Source: a virus
Strand: one strand, 5' to 3'
Virus record (IMG/VR): IMGVR_UViG_3300028610_000622
Location: 1 to 41,522 of that record
Length of the DNA stretch: 41,522 bases
Shown: positions 28,375-37,207 of the stretch, in pieces
Layout: every line of letters begins with the position of its first letter
Numbering within the stretch: the stretch's first letter is position 1
The notes under the pieces: model-generated
What the model was told of the DNA's origin: nothing
Databases searched by the model: none
What the model saw: only the letters and a program-made list of their open reading frames with translations
Program-made: the position numbers and the translations under genes

Positions 28375-29481
28375 ATGGTAAAACTACTTCAACTTCCGGA
28401 CTTTATCGAGAGGCGTCGAGAGTACACGCTAGAGACCGATTTCTTCGAGGAGTCGCCGAGGCAGATGTTCGACGCCTACACAATCGCCGAACTGGCGGCC
28501 AACGCCAACTTGGCCTCGGTTGTCTTCCAGACTGCCGGGCAGTCGATCTACATTCATGACGTCGGCATTCTGCCTACCACGGTCGCCGACGTGGCGCCAA
28601 ACAATGGCAACACCTGCGCCGTGACGATTACCACGGACGGGACTATCGGCGTGGTCACAAAAACCTATCAGACCGATGTGGTGTGGCCAGCTGTTGACAC
28701 ATACGACTCGCTGTTTACGTCCGGGACTGCCGGGCGGCGGCACCTTGCTCAGGGCGGCCACCTCGAAGTGGGTGTGGTCCAGGGCACGGCCTCCAATATC
28801 AGCGTTACCGATCTAGTGGTGACCTACTCGGACGCTAACGCCTACCCGGTCCCCGGCTTCCAGGTTCTCGTCACCGACGGCGGGTCTATCGCTATCACGA
28901 CCGATGGCGTCAAGCGTATCTGCCGCATAACGACCGGGGCGACGGACAATGACGAGGCCTATCTCTTCTCGTCTGGGGAGAGCTTCAAGTTCCTGGCTAA
29001 CAAGCCGTTCGTTGCCGAGTGTAAACTTGCAATCACTGAGGCAGACGACGATCGCGCCATGGTAATATTCGGACTAATGAGCGACGTGGGCGCCGGCGAC
29101 GCAATGCAAGACGACGAGGATGGCCCTAAGGGCACCTACTCCGGCGCCATCATTTTCAAGATGGGCACCGACGTTGGTACGCGAGTGTGGAACGTTGAAA
29201 GCTCTGTCGGCAGCACCCAGGTTCCGGCAACCGGCAACGGTACGGCCAGTACTGTGGTCGCGTCCACTGGGGGTGTGTTTCAGACCCTTCGCATCGAGTT
29301 CCTGCCGACCACCACCACCGGCAATCAGGTCAACTTCTTCGTCGACGGAGTTCAGATCGGAAGCAATATCCAGACGCTTACCAGCGCCACGGAAATGCAC
29401 CTCGTGGTTGGCGTCAAAGCCAGTAGCGCGGCTGCTGAGATCGTCGACTGCGACTATATCGGCTGTTCCCAGATGCGATAA
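28375..29481 (+). CDS. Beta-rich head decoration or fibre-like protein
   Basis: This 368-residue protein lies just before the major capsid gene. ATG 28375 (MVKLLQLPDF) is preferred; ATG 28366 is only two bases from AAAGGA. Residues 60-160 form a strand-rich domain. Residues 165-365 resemble a concanavalin-like jelly roll (AYLFSSGESFKFLANKPFVA, TLRIEFLPTTTTGNQVNFFV, DGVQIGS). It could decorate the capsid and bind carbohydrate. Confidence 0.55.
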   Translation: MVKLLQLPDFIERRREYTLETDFFEESPRQMFDAYTIAELAANANLASVVFQTAGQSIYIHDVGILPTTVADVAPNNGNTCAVTITTDGTIGVVTKTYQTDVVWPAVDTYDSLFTSGTAGRRHLAQGGHLEVGVVQGTASNISVTDLVVTYSDANAYPVPGFQVLVTDGGSIAITTDGVKRICRITTGATDNDEAYLFSSGESFKFLANKPFVAECKLAITEADDDRAMVIFGLMSDVGAGDAMQDDEDGPKGTYSGAIIFKMGTDVGTRVWNVESSVGSTQVPATGNGTASTVVASTGGVFQTLRIEFLPTTTTGNQVNFFVDGVQIGSNIQTLTSATEMHLVVGVKASSAAAEIVDCDYIGCSQMR

Positions 29482-29541
29482 CCATCGGAGCAACGCGACA
29501 CTACAACCTACAATTTCACGACATTCACATAGGGGCAAACT

Positions 29542-30714
29542 ATGAGACGATTTCGACGAACCAGCCCGCAATCTCTCGCACGAGAGATCGGCCGGCTTTA
29601 CAGGGCGGACGGCGCCGTGGCCACCTGCCGACACATGCAAGAATCGCTGGAAGAGGGGCACCTGAGCCTCGGCCAGTTTTCGCTCCGGAGCCTGGCGGAA
29701 GAGTTGGTCGGCCGGGAGTGGGTCGAGAGCCTCAACCCCCGGCACGAGACCGGCATGGTGCTGACCGAGGCCAACAGCGCGGTCGATACCTCGGTCTTCT
29801 CCAACATCTTCGGACAATTGGCGTACAGCGCCATCATGGACGCCTACGACAATCCCGCCTTTATCGGCGACCAGCTTGTCACGACCGTGCCCACCACGCT
29901 CAACGGCGAGCGGATTCCGGGCATGAGCACTCTCGGTGACGACAGCGAAATAGTTGACGAGGCGCAGCTGTACCCGACGACCGGCATCGCGGAAGACTGG
30001 ATCGACACGCCGGTGATCCCAAAGCGTGGTCACATCGTGCCGGTCACGAAGGAAGCCGTCTTTCACGACAACGTCCACTTGGTGCTGACGCGCGCCGGTG
30101 AGGTCGGCAACTCTCTGGGCATCAGCAAGGATAACCGGATTCTTGACGTCGCGCTCGGCGAGACCAACAACTACAAGCGAAGGGGGTCGAGCTTCAACAC
30201 GTATGCGGCCAGCGGCGGGCACGGGATCGTCAATCAACACAGCGGAGTGCTGGCCGATTGGAGCGACATTGACGAGGCCGAGTTGCTGTTCGACGCTATG
30301 ACCGACCCGAACAACACCGAGCCGATCGACGTGCTGCCGACGACCTTGATCGTCCCGTCCGCGCTGCGGCACAAAGCCCGGCAAATCTTGGGTGCCGAGC
30401 GAATCGACTCGCGGCCGAACCTCACGAACGCGGCCGGCGAGATCACGATAGGCCCGTCCACGCTCTCGCCTTACGAGTTGCTCACTAGCCCGCGTATCAA
30501 GGCCCGGACATCAAGCGCCGCTCAATGGTGGTTCGGCAATCCGAAGAAAGCGTTCTGGTACATGGAGAACTGGCCGATCACGATCACGCAGCAGGGCCCG
30601 GATAGCCCCGAGGCGTTTAGTCGGGATATCGTGGTCCAGTTCAAGGCGTCCGAAAAGGGCGTGCCGGCCGTTGTCGATCCCCACTTCATGGTGCATTCTG
30701 ACGCGGGCGAATAA
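29542..30714 (+). CDS. Major capsid protein (HK97 fold, probable)
   Basis: This 390-residue protein follows AGGGGCAAACT with ATG 29542. An N-terminal helical arm leads into a long core with GDQLVTTVPTTLNGERIPG, DTPVIPKRGHIVPVTKEAVF, PTTLIVPSALRHKARQILG and WWFGNPKKAFWYMENWPITI. The end FSRDIVVQFKASEKGVPAVV matches the usual closing strands of Mu/HK97-type capsids. Length and position between scaffold and connector genes agree. Confidence 0.75.
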   Translation: MRRFRRTSPQSLAREIGRLYRADGAVATCRHMQESLEEGHLSLGQFSLRSLAEELVGREWVESLNPRHETGMVLTEANSAVDTSVFSNIFGQLAYSAIMDAYDNPAFIGDQLVTTVPTTLNGERIPGMSTLGDDSEIVDEAQLYPTTGIAEDWIDTPVIPKRGHIVPVTKEAVFHDNVHLVLTRAGEVGNSLGISKDNRILDVALGETNNYKRRGSSFNTYAASGGHGIVNQHSGVLADWSDIDEAELLFDAMTDPNNTEPIDVLPTTLIVPSALRHKARQILGAERIDSRPNLTNAAGEITIGPSTLSPYELLTSPRIKARTSSAAQWWFGNPKKAFWYMENWPITITQQGPDSPEAFSRDIVVQFKASEKGVPAVVDPHFMVHSDAGE

Positions 30715-30753
30715 CCCACACCCGTCCGAAAGCCCTAACTTAGGAGGCAGCTA

Positions 30754-31068
30754 ATGCCCAGAAAGAAGCGACAGCCGGCCCCGCACGTTCCGGCCCCGAA
30801 ACCCGAGCGACCGCCCCCAGCCGAGGCGGTTGCCGTAGACGATGACGACGTAGCCAAGCCGCTCGCTGAAGCGGTAGTTCCGGAGCCGGTGCCCGCTCTC
30901 CAGAAATTCCGCGTCACCTGCGCCAAGGTCAAGAAGCCCGGCGACCCCGAAAAGGCTAACATCATCATGGCTGAAGACGCTCGGTCGGCCGTCATAGCGT
31001 TTTTGGAAGCTCGCCCGGTGCTTAGATCGGACGACTGGGCGGACCCCCAGGCCAGCATGGTCGATTAA
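30754..31068 (+). CDS. Small head-region protein with disordered N terminus
   Basis: This 104-residue protein starts at ATG 30754 behind TAGGAGGCAG. The first 50 residues are Pro/Ala/Lys-rich and probably unfolded (PRKKRQPAPHVPAPKPERPP). Residues 52-95 form a compact domain (KFRVTCAKVKKPGDPEKANI). It sits directly after the capsid gene, where capsid-stabilising or connector proteins occur. Confidence 0.55.
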   Translation: MPRKKRQPAPHVPAPKPERPPPAEAVAVDDDDVAKPLAEAVVPEPVPALQKFRVTCAKVKKPGDPEKANIIMAEDARSAVIAFLEARPVLRSDDWADPQASMVD

Positions 31069-31080
31069 CGGGAGCATAAC

Positions 31081-31308
31081 ATGGCGACCGTACTTGAAAA
31101 CCTGAGGACCCGGCGGGAAACCGTCGCGCAGATACTTGCCGACATCGACAGTACCGCTGCCGGCGGCAAACCGGATGACGCGGCGACCGGTATCGACCAC
31201 ACCGAATACCGGCTCTCGCTCTACCGGGAACTGGAAATGCTCGATAAGAGGATTGCCGCCGCCGGTGGCGGAACCTTTGAAATCCATAGCAGGGCGGTGT
31301 CCGGATGA
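31081..31308 (+). CDS. Small helical head-tail joining-region protein
   Basis: This 75-residue protein is helical (ENLRTRRETVAQILADID, YRLSLYRELEMLDKRIAA) with a Gly-rich end. The size and helix-loop-helix pattern are like gpW/FII-type or coiled-coil joining proteins, but no signature is clear. Its stop overlaps the next start (ATGA). Confidence 0.5.
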   Translation: MATVLENLRTRRETVAQILADIDSTAAGGKPDDAATGIDHTEYRLSLYRELEMLDKRIAAAGGGTFEIHSRAVSG

Positions 31309-31649
31309 CGCTATTCGAGGATCTTCAGCAAGACTACCTGCACGTCGACGGGATTCAAACCGTGACCTACACCGACGAATCTGCGTCGACGTCGGTCGCT
31401 ACCGTCAAGGCGGACACGCAGGCCCTCGATAAGCGCGAGACTTCGCTTGCTGGACAGCTCGGGCTACAGCCGAACGTCAAGGTCTGGCGAGTATGGTCGG
31501 CTACGCTCGAAGGTATGGTACCAGACAAGGGCGACAGCATCACGGACAGCGAGTCGAAGGTCTGGACTGTAAAGTCATTGACGGAAACCCGGCACGGCAC
31601 GACCTCGATATTCCACCGTGCCCTGTGCGAACAGCAGAAGTATGCCTGA
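31305..31649 (+). CDS. Putative head-tail connector
   Basis: This 114-residue beta-rich protein (DGIQTVTYTDESASTSVATV, KVWTVKSLTETRHGTTSIF) lies between the capsid genes and the virion-morphogenesis gene. This is where head-completion or stopper proteins are encoded. The assignment is from gene order and fold type. Confidence 0.5.
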   Translation: MTLFEDLQQDYLHVDGIQTVTYTDESASTSVATVKADTQALDKRETSLAGQLGLQPNVKVWRVWSATLEGMVPDKGDSITDSESKVWTVKSLTETRHGTTSIFHRALCEQQKYA

Positions 31650-32086
31650 TGCCCCGCCAAACCGCAGAAGAGTTCGCCGCCGATTTCAACACGCTGGCCG
31701 CCGCGTTCGGGCAGGATATGACGGCCGCGTTGCAGGAATGCGCGCCGCTCATCTTGAAAGGCATAGAAGAGCATTTCGACGAATCCCGCACCGCTGCCGG
31801 AGAGGCGTGGCCTGCCCGAAAGGACCCGGGCCCAACCCACCCGCTGTTGATCCTGGAAGGCACGCTGAAGTTGGCCGCAACGCTCGGCCAGATCAACGAG
31901 GTGATCGATGGGCAAACGCTCAAAGTGGGCGTCGACAAAGACGTGGTTCCATACGCCGGCGTTCACCAGTTCGGCTTTCCGGAAGGTAACATCGCCCAGC
32001 GTGAATATCTGGCGATGTCCGACGTAACCATCGGGGCGTGCGGCGACGTGATCGCCAAACACGCGGTCAGCCAAGTAGAGGGGTAG
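31649..32086 (+). CDS. Phage virion morphogenesis / tail-completion protein (Mu gpG / P2 S-like)
   Basis: This 145-residue protein starts at ATG 31649 in a TGATG overlap. It has the family layout: an N-terminal helical stretch, then EEHFDESRTAAGEAWPARKD where the family has FxxxxxPDGxxW, then LILEGTLKLAATL and a beta segment KVGVDKDVVPYAGVHQFG. Members complete the tail for joining to the head. Confidence 0.7.
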   Translation: MPRQTAEEFAADFNTLAAAFGQDMTAALQECAPLILKGIEEHFDESRTAAGEAWPARKDPGPTHPLLILEGTLKLAATLGQINEVIDGQTLKVGVDKDVVPYAGVHQFGFPEGNIAQREYLAMSDVTIGACGDVIAKHAVSQVEG

Positions 32087-32087
32087 C

Positions 32088-32861
32088 GTGGTAGCAACAC
32101 CAACACTAACGGTAGCAGACCAAGCCGACGGCACCGGAGCCACGGCGACCGTCGCGGATGGTGACGCTGAGTCGGACCATACCATCTTCACAATGGCATT
32201 TGACGGAGCGCTTGGCACCGGCACCTGGACAAACAGCGGTGACCGCGAGGGCGACGGGACCGTTGATCTGTCCCTGACCGCGGGCCATTACTTCGCCTAC
32301 TGCTTGGCCGAGGATGACAAGGATAGTCCGACTGAGTCCGCCATCTCGACGGTCGTCTATTTCGTCGTGACCACAGGCGACGAGTCGACGCATTACCAGA
32401 TACTTGTAGCGGTCCAAGCCGTTATCCAGTCGCTGACGCTGGCCGGCCTGGATAACGACAGCGTGGTTGTCAAGAAGCTGCCGCTAGAACGGGCGTTCGA
32501 CCCGGAGACCGCCAACCCCGTGGTCGCGCTGCCCTGCGTTCTGATTACGCCGGTACGCGAGATAATGCCGCCGACGGCCGGTGTAACCTCGTTTGACGAC
32601 GTTCTCTACGGCGTCCTGGTCACTACCGTCGGCAAGGACAACCAAGAGAAGACGCTGGCCGCCGATATCGACACGTTCACACTGTGGCGGCAACGGATAG
32701 CCATGGCGTTCCGCAGCCAAGGGCTGTCGGCCGTCGCCACGGTTTATAACGCGGTCGTCGAGCCGGCCGACGTCGTTATCCCAAGTGCGTGGCACGCCAA
32801 CCTGTTCGCGTCCGCCCTACTGATACGATTCACCAGCCGCGAAACCCGTGGCCTAACATAA
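32088..32861 (+). CDS. Tail-terminator-like protein with N-terminal Ig/FN3-like domain
   Basis: This 257-residue protein starts at GTG 32088. The first 95 residues form a beta-sandwich-like domain (ATPTLTVADQADGTGATATV, ending STVVYFVVTTGDES). The rest (THYQILVAVQAVIQSLTLAG, RIAMAFRSQGLSAVATVYNA, FASALLIRFTSRETRG) has the size and order of tail-terminator proteins that cap the tail tube. Fusing an Ig-like domain to this protein would place it near the head-tail neck. Both calls are by pattern. Confidence 0.55.
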   Translation: MVATPTLTVADQADGTGATATVADGDAESDHTIFTMAFDGALGTGTWTNSGDREGDGTVDLSLTAGHYFAYCLAEDDKDSPTESAISTVVYFVVTTGDESTHYQILVAVQAVIQSLTLAGLDNDSVVVKKLPLERAFDPETANPVVALPCVLITPVREIMPPTAGVTSFDDVLYGVLVTTVGKDNQEKTLAADIDTFTLWRQRIAMAFRSQGLSAVATVYNAVVEPADVVIPSAWHANLFASALLIRFTSRETRGLT

Positions 32862-32876
32862 CGGAAAGGCCAAATC

Positions 32877-33752
32877 ATGGCAGACTCTTTTGAAGCGACT
32901 ATGGGGCATAAGACCCACATGTCAATGGTCATTACGGCGGGTGGGGCGCCTGTCAATACGGCATTGCCCATGCCGGTCGTCAGTGAGACACTTGCCAAGC
33001 GGCAGGTCCTCCTGGAGAGACAAGGGCTGCGCGGAGTTAGGGGCCGCGATATAGATGACCTCGCGGTAGGTCCGCACACGGTGGAAGGGACGATTGTCTT
33101 GGAGCCGACGTCAGCGGAACTCGTCTACTTGTGGTTTGCGGCCGGGATCGGCACTGGAGTCGGCGTAGAACCGCTGCCGGTGGTCACCCTCGTTATTGAC
33201 CGTGGGGTGAGTGTCTTCACCTACGCAAGCTGCAAGTTGAGCCGGTTGACCCTGTCGAGTTCGCAAGGCGGCCTGCTACAGGCCTCCTGTGACTTCGTGG
33301 CACTGGACGAGTCGGTCGGCGGTGCGGTCGCCGAACCGGCGACCGCCTTGCCGATGTCGCACGGCAATTCCACGCTGGTCATCGGCGCGGTCGATCCCGC
33401 CCCTTGTCTGGAGTATACGTTCACGGTCGACAACGCGGTCGAGTCCGGCCGGTTCCTAATGGGCCTGACGATACCGGAGGCAGTGGCTACCGATCGCCGG
33501 GTAACGCTTTCGGCAACCCTCCCCTACAATGCCACAAATAAGGCGCTTATAGACGGAAACGTTGCCGGCGTGGAAGCCGTGTTGGTGATAGGCGACGGGA
33601 CCAATACGCACGAGATCACCATGACAAAGGTTGCCGGCGGTGCCGAGACGCCGGCAACCGGCGGCCGTTCTGAAATCACCATCCCGATCAACCTGACGGC
33701 CTACAAGGACGCCGCCACCACGGGCGAAGCCCAGGTGGTAGTCGGCCCGTGA
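32877..33752 (+). CDS. Probable major tail tube protein
   Basis: This 291-residue beta-rich protein has ATG 32877 behind GGAAAGGCCAAATC. The first 210 residues contain paired strands (VGPHTVEGTIVLEPTSAELV, KLSRLTLSSSQGGLLQASCD) as in tube proteins. Place and size just before the chaperone pair support the call. The last 80 residues could be an extra surface domain. Its final codons overlap the sulfotransferase start (GTGA). Confidence 0.65.
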   Translation: MADSFEATMGHKTHMSMVITAGGAPVNTALPMPVVSETLAKRQVLLERQGLRGVRGRDIDDLAVGPHTVEGTIVLEPTSAELVYLWFAAGIGTGVGVEPLPVVTLVIDRGVSVFTYASCKLSRLTLSSSQGGLLQASCDFVALDESVGGAVAEPATALPMSHGNSTLVIGAVDPAPCLEYTFTVDNAVESGRFLMGLTIPEAVATDRRVTLSATLPYNATNKALIDGNVAGVEAVLVIGDGTNTHEITMTKVAGGAETPATGGRSEITIPINLTAYKDAATTGEAQVVVGP

Positions 33753-34390
33753 CGCGAGCCCTTTTCCTCTGGGTGCCTAAGACCGCCGGATCGAGCATCT
33801 GGGCCGCGATAAAGGCCAGCGGTGAAACCTATCAGGAGCTTTGTTATCCGAACCATATCGACCAATACCAGCCGGAACCACGGTTCACAACGTGGGGACA
33901 TTGCCACGTCGGGACTCTCATCGAGGCGGGGCGGTGCCGGGTTTTCTGCCCGCTTACCGGTGCCTTTACCTTCGCCTTCGTCCGCAATCCGTGGGACCGG
34001 CTGGTCTCTTTGTTCCATTACGAATCCCAGAAGCGAAACCTCAACCCCGACGGCTTCCGCAATTACATCCGCATGGTTACGCGCGGGGCGATCGACCCGA
34101 TTGGCGCATACAATGAGCAGGGCCACTCCAAGGCCAACCGCCAACTCGACTGGCTCCGCTGGGGCGACCGCTGGCTACCCGACTTCGTGGGTCGCTTCGA
34201 GAACCTGGAAGCCGACTGGAGAACCGTCTGCGGGGAACTCGGGATAGACGCCCCGCTGCCACACCACAACGCCAGCAACCACGACCACTACAGCACCTAC
34301 TATACCGATGCGTTAGCCCGGCGGGTCGCCGTCCGATTCGCCGAAGAGATAGACATGTTTCACTATACCTTTCAGGAATCGCCCTTATGA
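33749..34390 (+). CDS. Sulfotransferase (Sulfotransfer_2-like) in the tail operon
   Basis: This 213-residue protein starts at GTG 33749 overlapping the tube gene stop. The 5'-phosphosulfate loop is VPKTAGSSIW (residues 9-18). The 3'-phosphate site is AFVRNPWDRLVSLFHY (76-91), with the conserved Arg and downstream Ser. These bind PAPS and define the fold. GHCHVG and HNASNHDHYSTYYTDALAR are also family-like. It would transfer sulfate to a carbohydrate or other hydroxyl acceptor. Translational coupling to tail genes suggests a virion or tail glycan substrate; this is inference. Confidence 0.85.
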   Translation: MTRALFLWVPKTAGSSIWAAIKASGETYQELCYPNHIDQYQPEPRFTTWGHCHVGTLIEAGRCRVFCPLTGAFTFAFVRNPWDRLVSLFHYESQKRNLNPDGFRNYIRMVTRGAIDPIGAYNEQGHSKANRQLDWLRWGDRWLPDFVGRFENLEADWRTVCGELGIDAPLPHHNASNHDHYSTYYTDALARRVAVRFAEEIDMFHYTFQESPL

Positions 34391-34833
34391 CAAACAACCT
34401 AAACTACACACCGGATGACGGCTACACCGAGCCCGGCTACATCAAGCCGGTGATTGGCTTGCACGGAGAGTTCCGGTTTCGGTTCCGGCCGATGCTCACC
34501 GAGGAGTACAGCCACCTGATAGCCGCGTCGGACGAAATGAGCGGCCAGGCCTACGACCGCAAAGCGGCCGACATGATGCTAGGCAAGCTGACCGAGTGGA
34601 ACCTGAGCGACGGCAAGGGCGTGCTCGTCCCGATCACACAGAAGACCATCCTCCGTCTGAAGGTCGCGTTATTCAACAAACTGTACAAGATCATTACCGG
34701 TACCGACGCGACCGACATCGATCCGCTGTGGTCCGACGATATTACCGACACGAAGGCCGACGAAGAATACGAGTCGGCGTTGAGCGACCGGACGCCGGGT
34801 GAGGTCCGCGAAGAGAACGACGCAAAAAACTAA
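34387..34833 (+). CDS. Tail assembly chaperone, short form (lambda G-like)
   Basis: This 148-residue protein starts at ATG 34387 (ATGA overlap). It is helical and acidic towards the end (TEEYSHLIAASDEMSGQAYD, ILRLKVALFNKLYKIITGTD). It lies between tube and tape measure genes, as tail chaperones do. Its last codons GCA AAA AAC TAA contain the slip site that yields the long form. Confidence 0.75.
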   Translation: MTNNLNYTPDDGYTEPGYIKPVIGLHGEFRFRFRPMLTEEYSHLIAASDEMSGQAYDRKAADMMLGKLTEWNLSDGKGVLVPITQKTILRLKVALFNKLYKIITGTDATDIDPLWSDDITDTKADEEYESALSDRTPGEVREENDAKN

Positions 34834-35216
34834 GGCGCGGGGTAGCCCTACTTCTGGCCGACCCCGCGATAGCATCGCTGAGGTGCGACGAATGCGTGGC
34901 ATGGATAATCGACGAAGAGACCGGCCAACGGAAGATCAGCCGTGGCGTCGAGGTCCCGAGGCCGCCTGGTACAATGCCGCCATGCGTGAAGTGTGCGAAG
35001 TGCCAAGGGCGCCCATACGGCGAACAACGGCCGGCCGTTGGCAGACTATCGGAGCTGAGCCGGAAGAACCGGCGGACGCTATGGGCCTACTATGAGCATG
35101 AGGCCTGCGGCGGACAGATAACCGACCCGATCACCCGGCGGAACTTCGGCACCATCCGGTGGTTGATAGATAAACTTGGTAGAGACGTGTCTACGGCGGC
35201 ATTAGCACGGGGCTGA
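34387..35216 (+). CDS. Tail assembly chaperone, -1 frameshift fusion (lambda GT-like)
   Basis: Ribosomes slipping back one base at A_AAA_AAC (34824-34830) leave the zero frame before TAA. They continue as CTA AGG CGC GGG GTA to TGA 35214-35216, giving a predicted 276-residue fusion with 128 new residues. The T part begins LRRGVALLLADPAIASLRCD, then ECVAWIIDEETGQRK, and holds a CVKCAKC cysteine cluster. In lambda the GT form binds the tape measure and recruits tube subunits. The downstream frame has no convincing independent start. Confidence 0.8.
34824..34868 (+). promoter_or_regulatory. -1 programmed ribosomal frameshift signal
   Basis: The slippery heptamer A AAA AAC is at 34824-34830 in the zero frame. 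The spacer TAAGG is 34831-34835. The stem CGCGGGGT (34836-34843) pairs perfectly with ACCCCGCG (34861-34868) across a 17-base loop. All elements have textbook type and spacing. Confidence 0.85.
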
Positions 35217-35217
35217 C

Positions 35218-37206
35218 ATGGTAGTAGCAGTAGGTGACAGCAGCCGGGAAGTGGTCATCACGCTAGGCGTGGCGCTCGATCCCAAGACAGCCAAGGTCTT
35301 TCAGGACACCGCCAAGGCCGCCCAGAAGGCCCAGGATACGGTCTCGAAGGCCACCGCCAAAGCTGCCGACGATGGCGCTAAGGCCGTCGCCAAGGCGGAG
35401 GCCGCCAAGTCAAAGATTCTCGACGCTAACGTCAAAGTGCGGGCCAAGCTTGACAAGCAAGCGGCCAAAGAGCAGGCAACGGAGATTGCGGCCAACATCC
35501 GCAACGAGGCCAAGCTGCGGGCCAAGTTCCGCACTGACCTGGCTCGAAGCGAACGGGACGCACAACGGGAGAGGGCTCGCGGCGAGCGGGAGGCACAACG
35601 CAACCGGGACCAATTGCTCCGCGAAGAGTCCCGAGAGATAGAAGCCAATATCCGGGAGCGGGAGAAAGCGGCGAAAGACGCGGAGCGAGCAATTGCCCGC
35701 GAACGGCGAACCAACTCGATCGAGTTCCGCAACGCACAAACCAAGGTTCGCACCGAAAACAGGAAGCTCACCGCGTCGTTCCGGGGCGTTGCCGCCGGTG
35801 TAGCCAACGTGGCACGCGGCGTAGCTATCCTGGGTATCGTCGGCGAGAAGGACATAGAGAAGCTTGTCCGCTCGTTGCTAAAGGTGCAAGCCGGGATCGA
35901 CGTATTCCGTGGTTCGATCCAAACGGTGCTTGCATTGGTCCGAGGCTGGCAAGCCTACCGGGCAGCCGTAACGGCAGCCGCCGTGGCTCAAGGCACACTG
36001 GCAACCGCCCAAGCCGTGACCGTCGCCGGCGGCATCGCAGGCGGGGTCGGGGGCAAGGTGGCGCGAGGGCCCGTTAAGGGGGCTATTCCTCCTGTAATCT
36101 CAGGCCTTGGTGGCCTTGGGGTGGGTGCGGGGGGGGCGAAGGTTGCCGGTGGCGGTGGCTTGGCGGCGGCAGGGACAGCAGCCGCTCCGTTCGCCGCTGG
36201 AGCGGCTGCGGGATTTGGTGTGGGCGCGGCGGGGACCGCGATATACGAGACCGGTAGGGGAATCGCGAAAAGCGGATTTGGCGGTGGCACACAAGTTGGC
36301 GGCCCCTCGGACATCATCGGTGGGTTAGAGAGTAGTCTCTTCAGTGGTGCCGCCGGTTTGGTGGGCCTCGACCCACTCGGGTTCCGACGTCAAGAGCGAC
36401 AAGCGGAGCGGCAGAGGATCACCAATATACGCCTCTCGGCGAATGAGCAGATAGGCACCATTCAGGCCGCCGCAAACCGCGACTTCCGCGCCCGCAACAT
36501 CACCACGCTAGGTGGTGCCCAAGAAGAGTTGGCGGCGTCGAAAGCCGCGTCGGGTGTCGGCTCGGCAGCGCAACGTACCGCCAACGACCTCCGCACCATC
36601 CAGGCTGCCCAGCAGGTCCTCCGGTTCCGCAAGGAAGGTTTGGAGGTGACCCAGGAGCAATCGCGCGTTGAGCTTACCGCACAACAGAAGACACTGACCG
36701 GCCTACAAAGGCAGCTCGCCCTGAAGAAGAGCGAACGCGACGCGGCGATCAACGCCAGCCGCTCGGCTTTCCAGCGATTCGGGGCATTGACCGGCATCGA
36801 GCAGGCACAGGCAAAGGCCGCGTTTGCCCGCGTCAAGGCGGGGCGGGGGTCGCGAGAAGATGAGATCCGTGTCCAGTCACTTGGGGCCGCCCTGACCGGC
36901 GGCATTGGCGGCGAAGCGTTAGAGGAGCGTGGCCGGCGTGGTGCAGGCGGACTCTTCGGCGCTGACTTCCGAATCGGCGAACTCAACCGACAGGTCCGTG
37001 GTGCCGAGGCCGCCGCGGGCCGTCAAGACGAGCTAGTCATCCGGTTGATAAACGACGGTGAGGCCGCTATCGAGGGTGCCGCCGTGGGAGACAAGGAATT
37101 CGAGCGGGAGATATTAGAAGCGACCAACCGGTTGGCGAAACGGGAGGCGGATCGGCAGATCGGGGCGGTTCGCGAGCAGGCACAACTAGCAGCCGGGGAG
37201 CCGTAA
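35218..37206 (+). CDS. Tail tape measure protein
   Basis: This 662-residue protein follows the chaperone pair directly. Residues 20-185 are a long, highly charged helix (KAEAAKSKILDANVKVRAKL, SERDAQRERARGEREAQRNR). Residues about 240-345 are Ala/Gly-rich and hydrophobic, as in the membrane-crossing part of tape measures. Residues 385-660 are helical again with Gln/Arg-rich repeats. At about 1.5 angstrom per residue it would set a tail near 100 nm. ATG 35218 is weakly sited but the frame is clear. Confidence 0.75.
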   Translation: MVVAVGDSSREVVITLGVALDPKTAKVFQDTAKAAQKAQDTVSKATAKAADDGAKAVAKAEAAKSKILDANVKVRAKLDKQAAKEQATEIAANIRNEAKLRAKFRTDLARSERDAQRERARGEREAQRNRDQLLREESREIEANIREREKAAKDAERAIARERRTNSIEFRNAQTKVRTENRKLTASFRGVAAGVANVARGVAILGIVGEKDIEKLVRSLLKVQAGIDVFRGSIQTVLALVRGWQAYRAAVTAAAVAQGTLATAQAVTVAGGIAGGVGGKVARGPVKGAIPPVISGLGGLGVGAGGAKVAGGGGLAAAGTAAAPFAAGAAAGFGVGAAGTAIYETGRGIAKSGFGGGTQVGGPSDIIGGLESSLFSGAAGLVGLDPLGFRRQERQAERQRITNIRLSANEQIGTIQAAANRDFRARNITTLGGAQEELAASKAASGVGSAAQRTANDLRTIQAAQQVLRFRKEGLEVTQEQSRVELTAQQKTLTGLQRQLALKKSERDAAINASRSAFQRFGALTGIEQAQAKAAFARVKAGRGSREDEIRVQSLGAALTGGIGGEALEERGRRGAGGLFGADFRIGELNRQVRGAEAAAGRQDELVIRLINDGEAAIEGAAVGDKEFEREILEATNRLAKREADRQIGAVREQAQLAAGEP

Positions 37207-37207
37207 T

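Noticed and set aside
29074-30384. Long open frame on the minus strand (436 codons) across the capsid gene
   Set aside because: It is the complement of the capsid coding sequence in a GC-rich genome, has no ribosome binding site and gives a low-complexity product; the same holds for the minus frames at 26396-27487, 15460-15786 and 12646-13224.
34896-35216. Stand-alone gene starting at GTG 34896
   Set aside because: The frame is open upstream to the slip site and a perfect frameshift cassette precedes it; the GAGGTG before the GTG is poorly spaced, so a -1 fusion is the better model.
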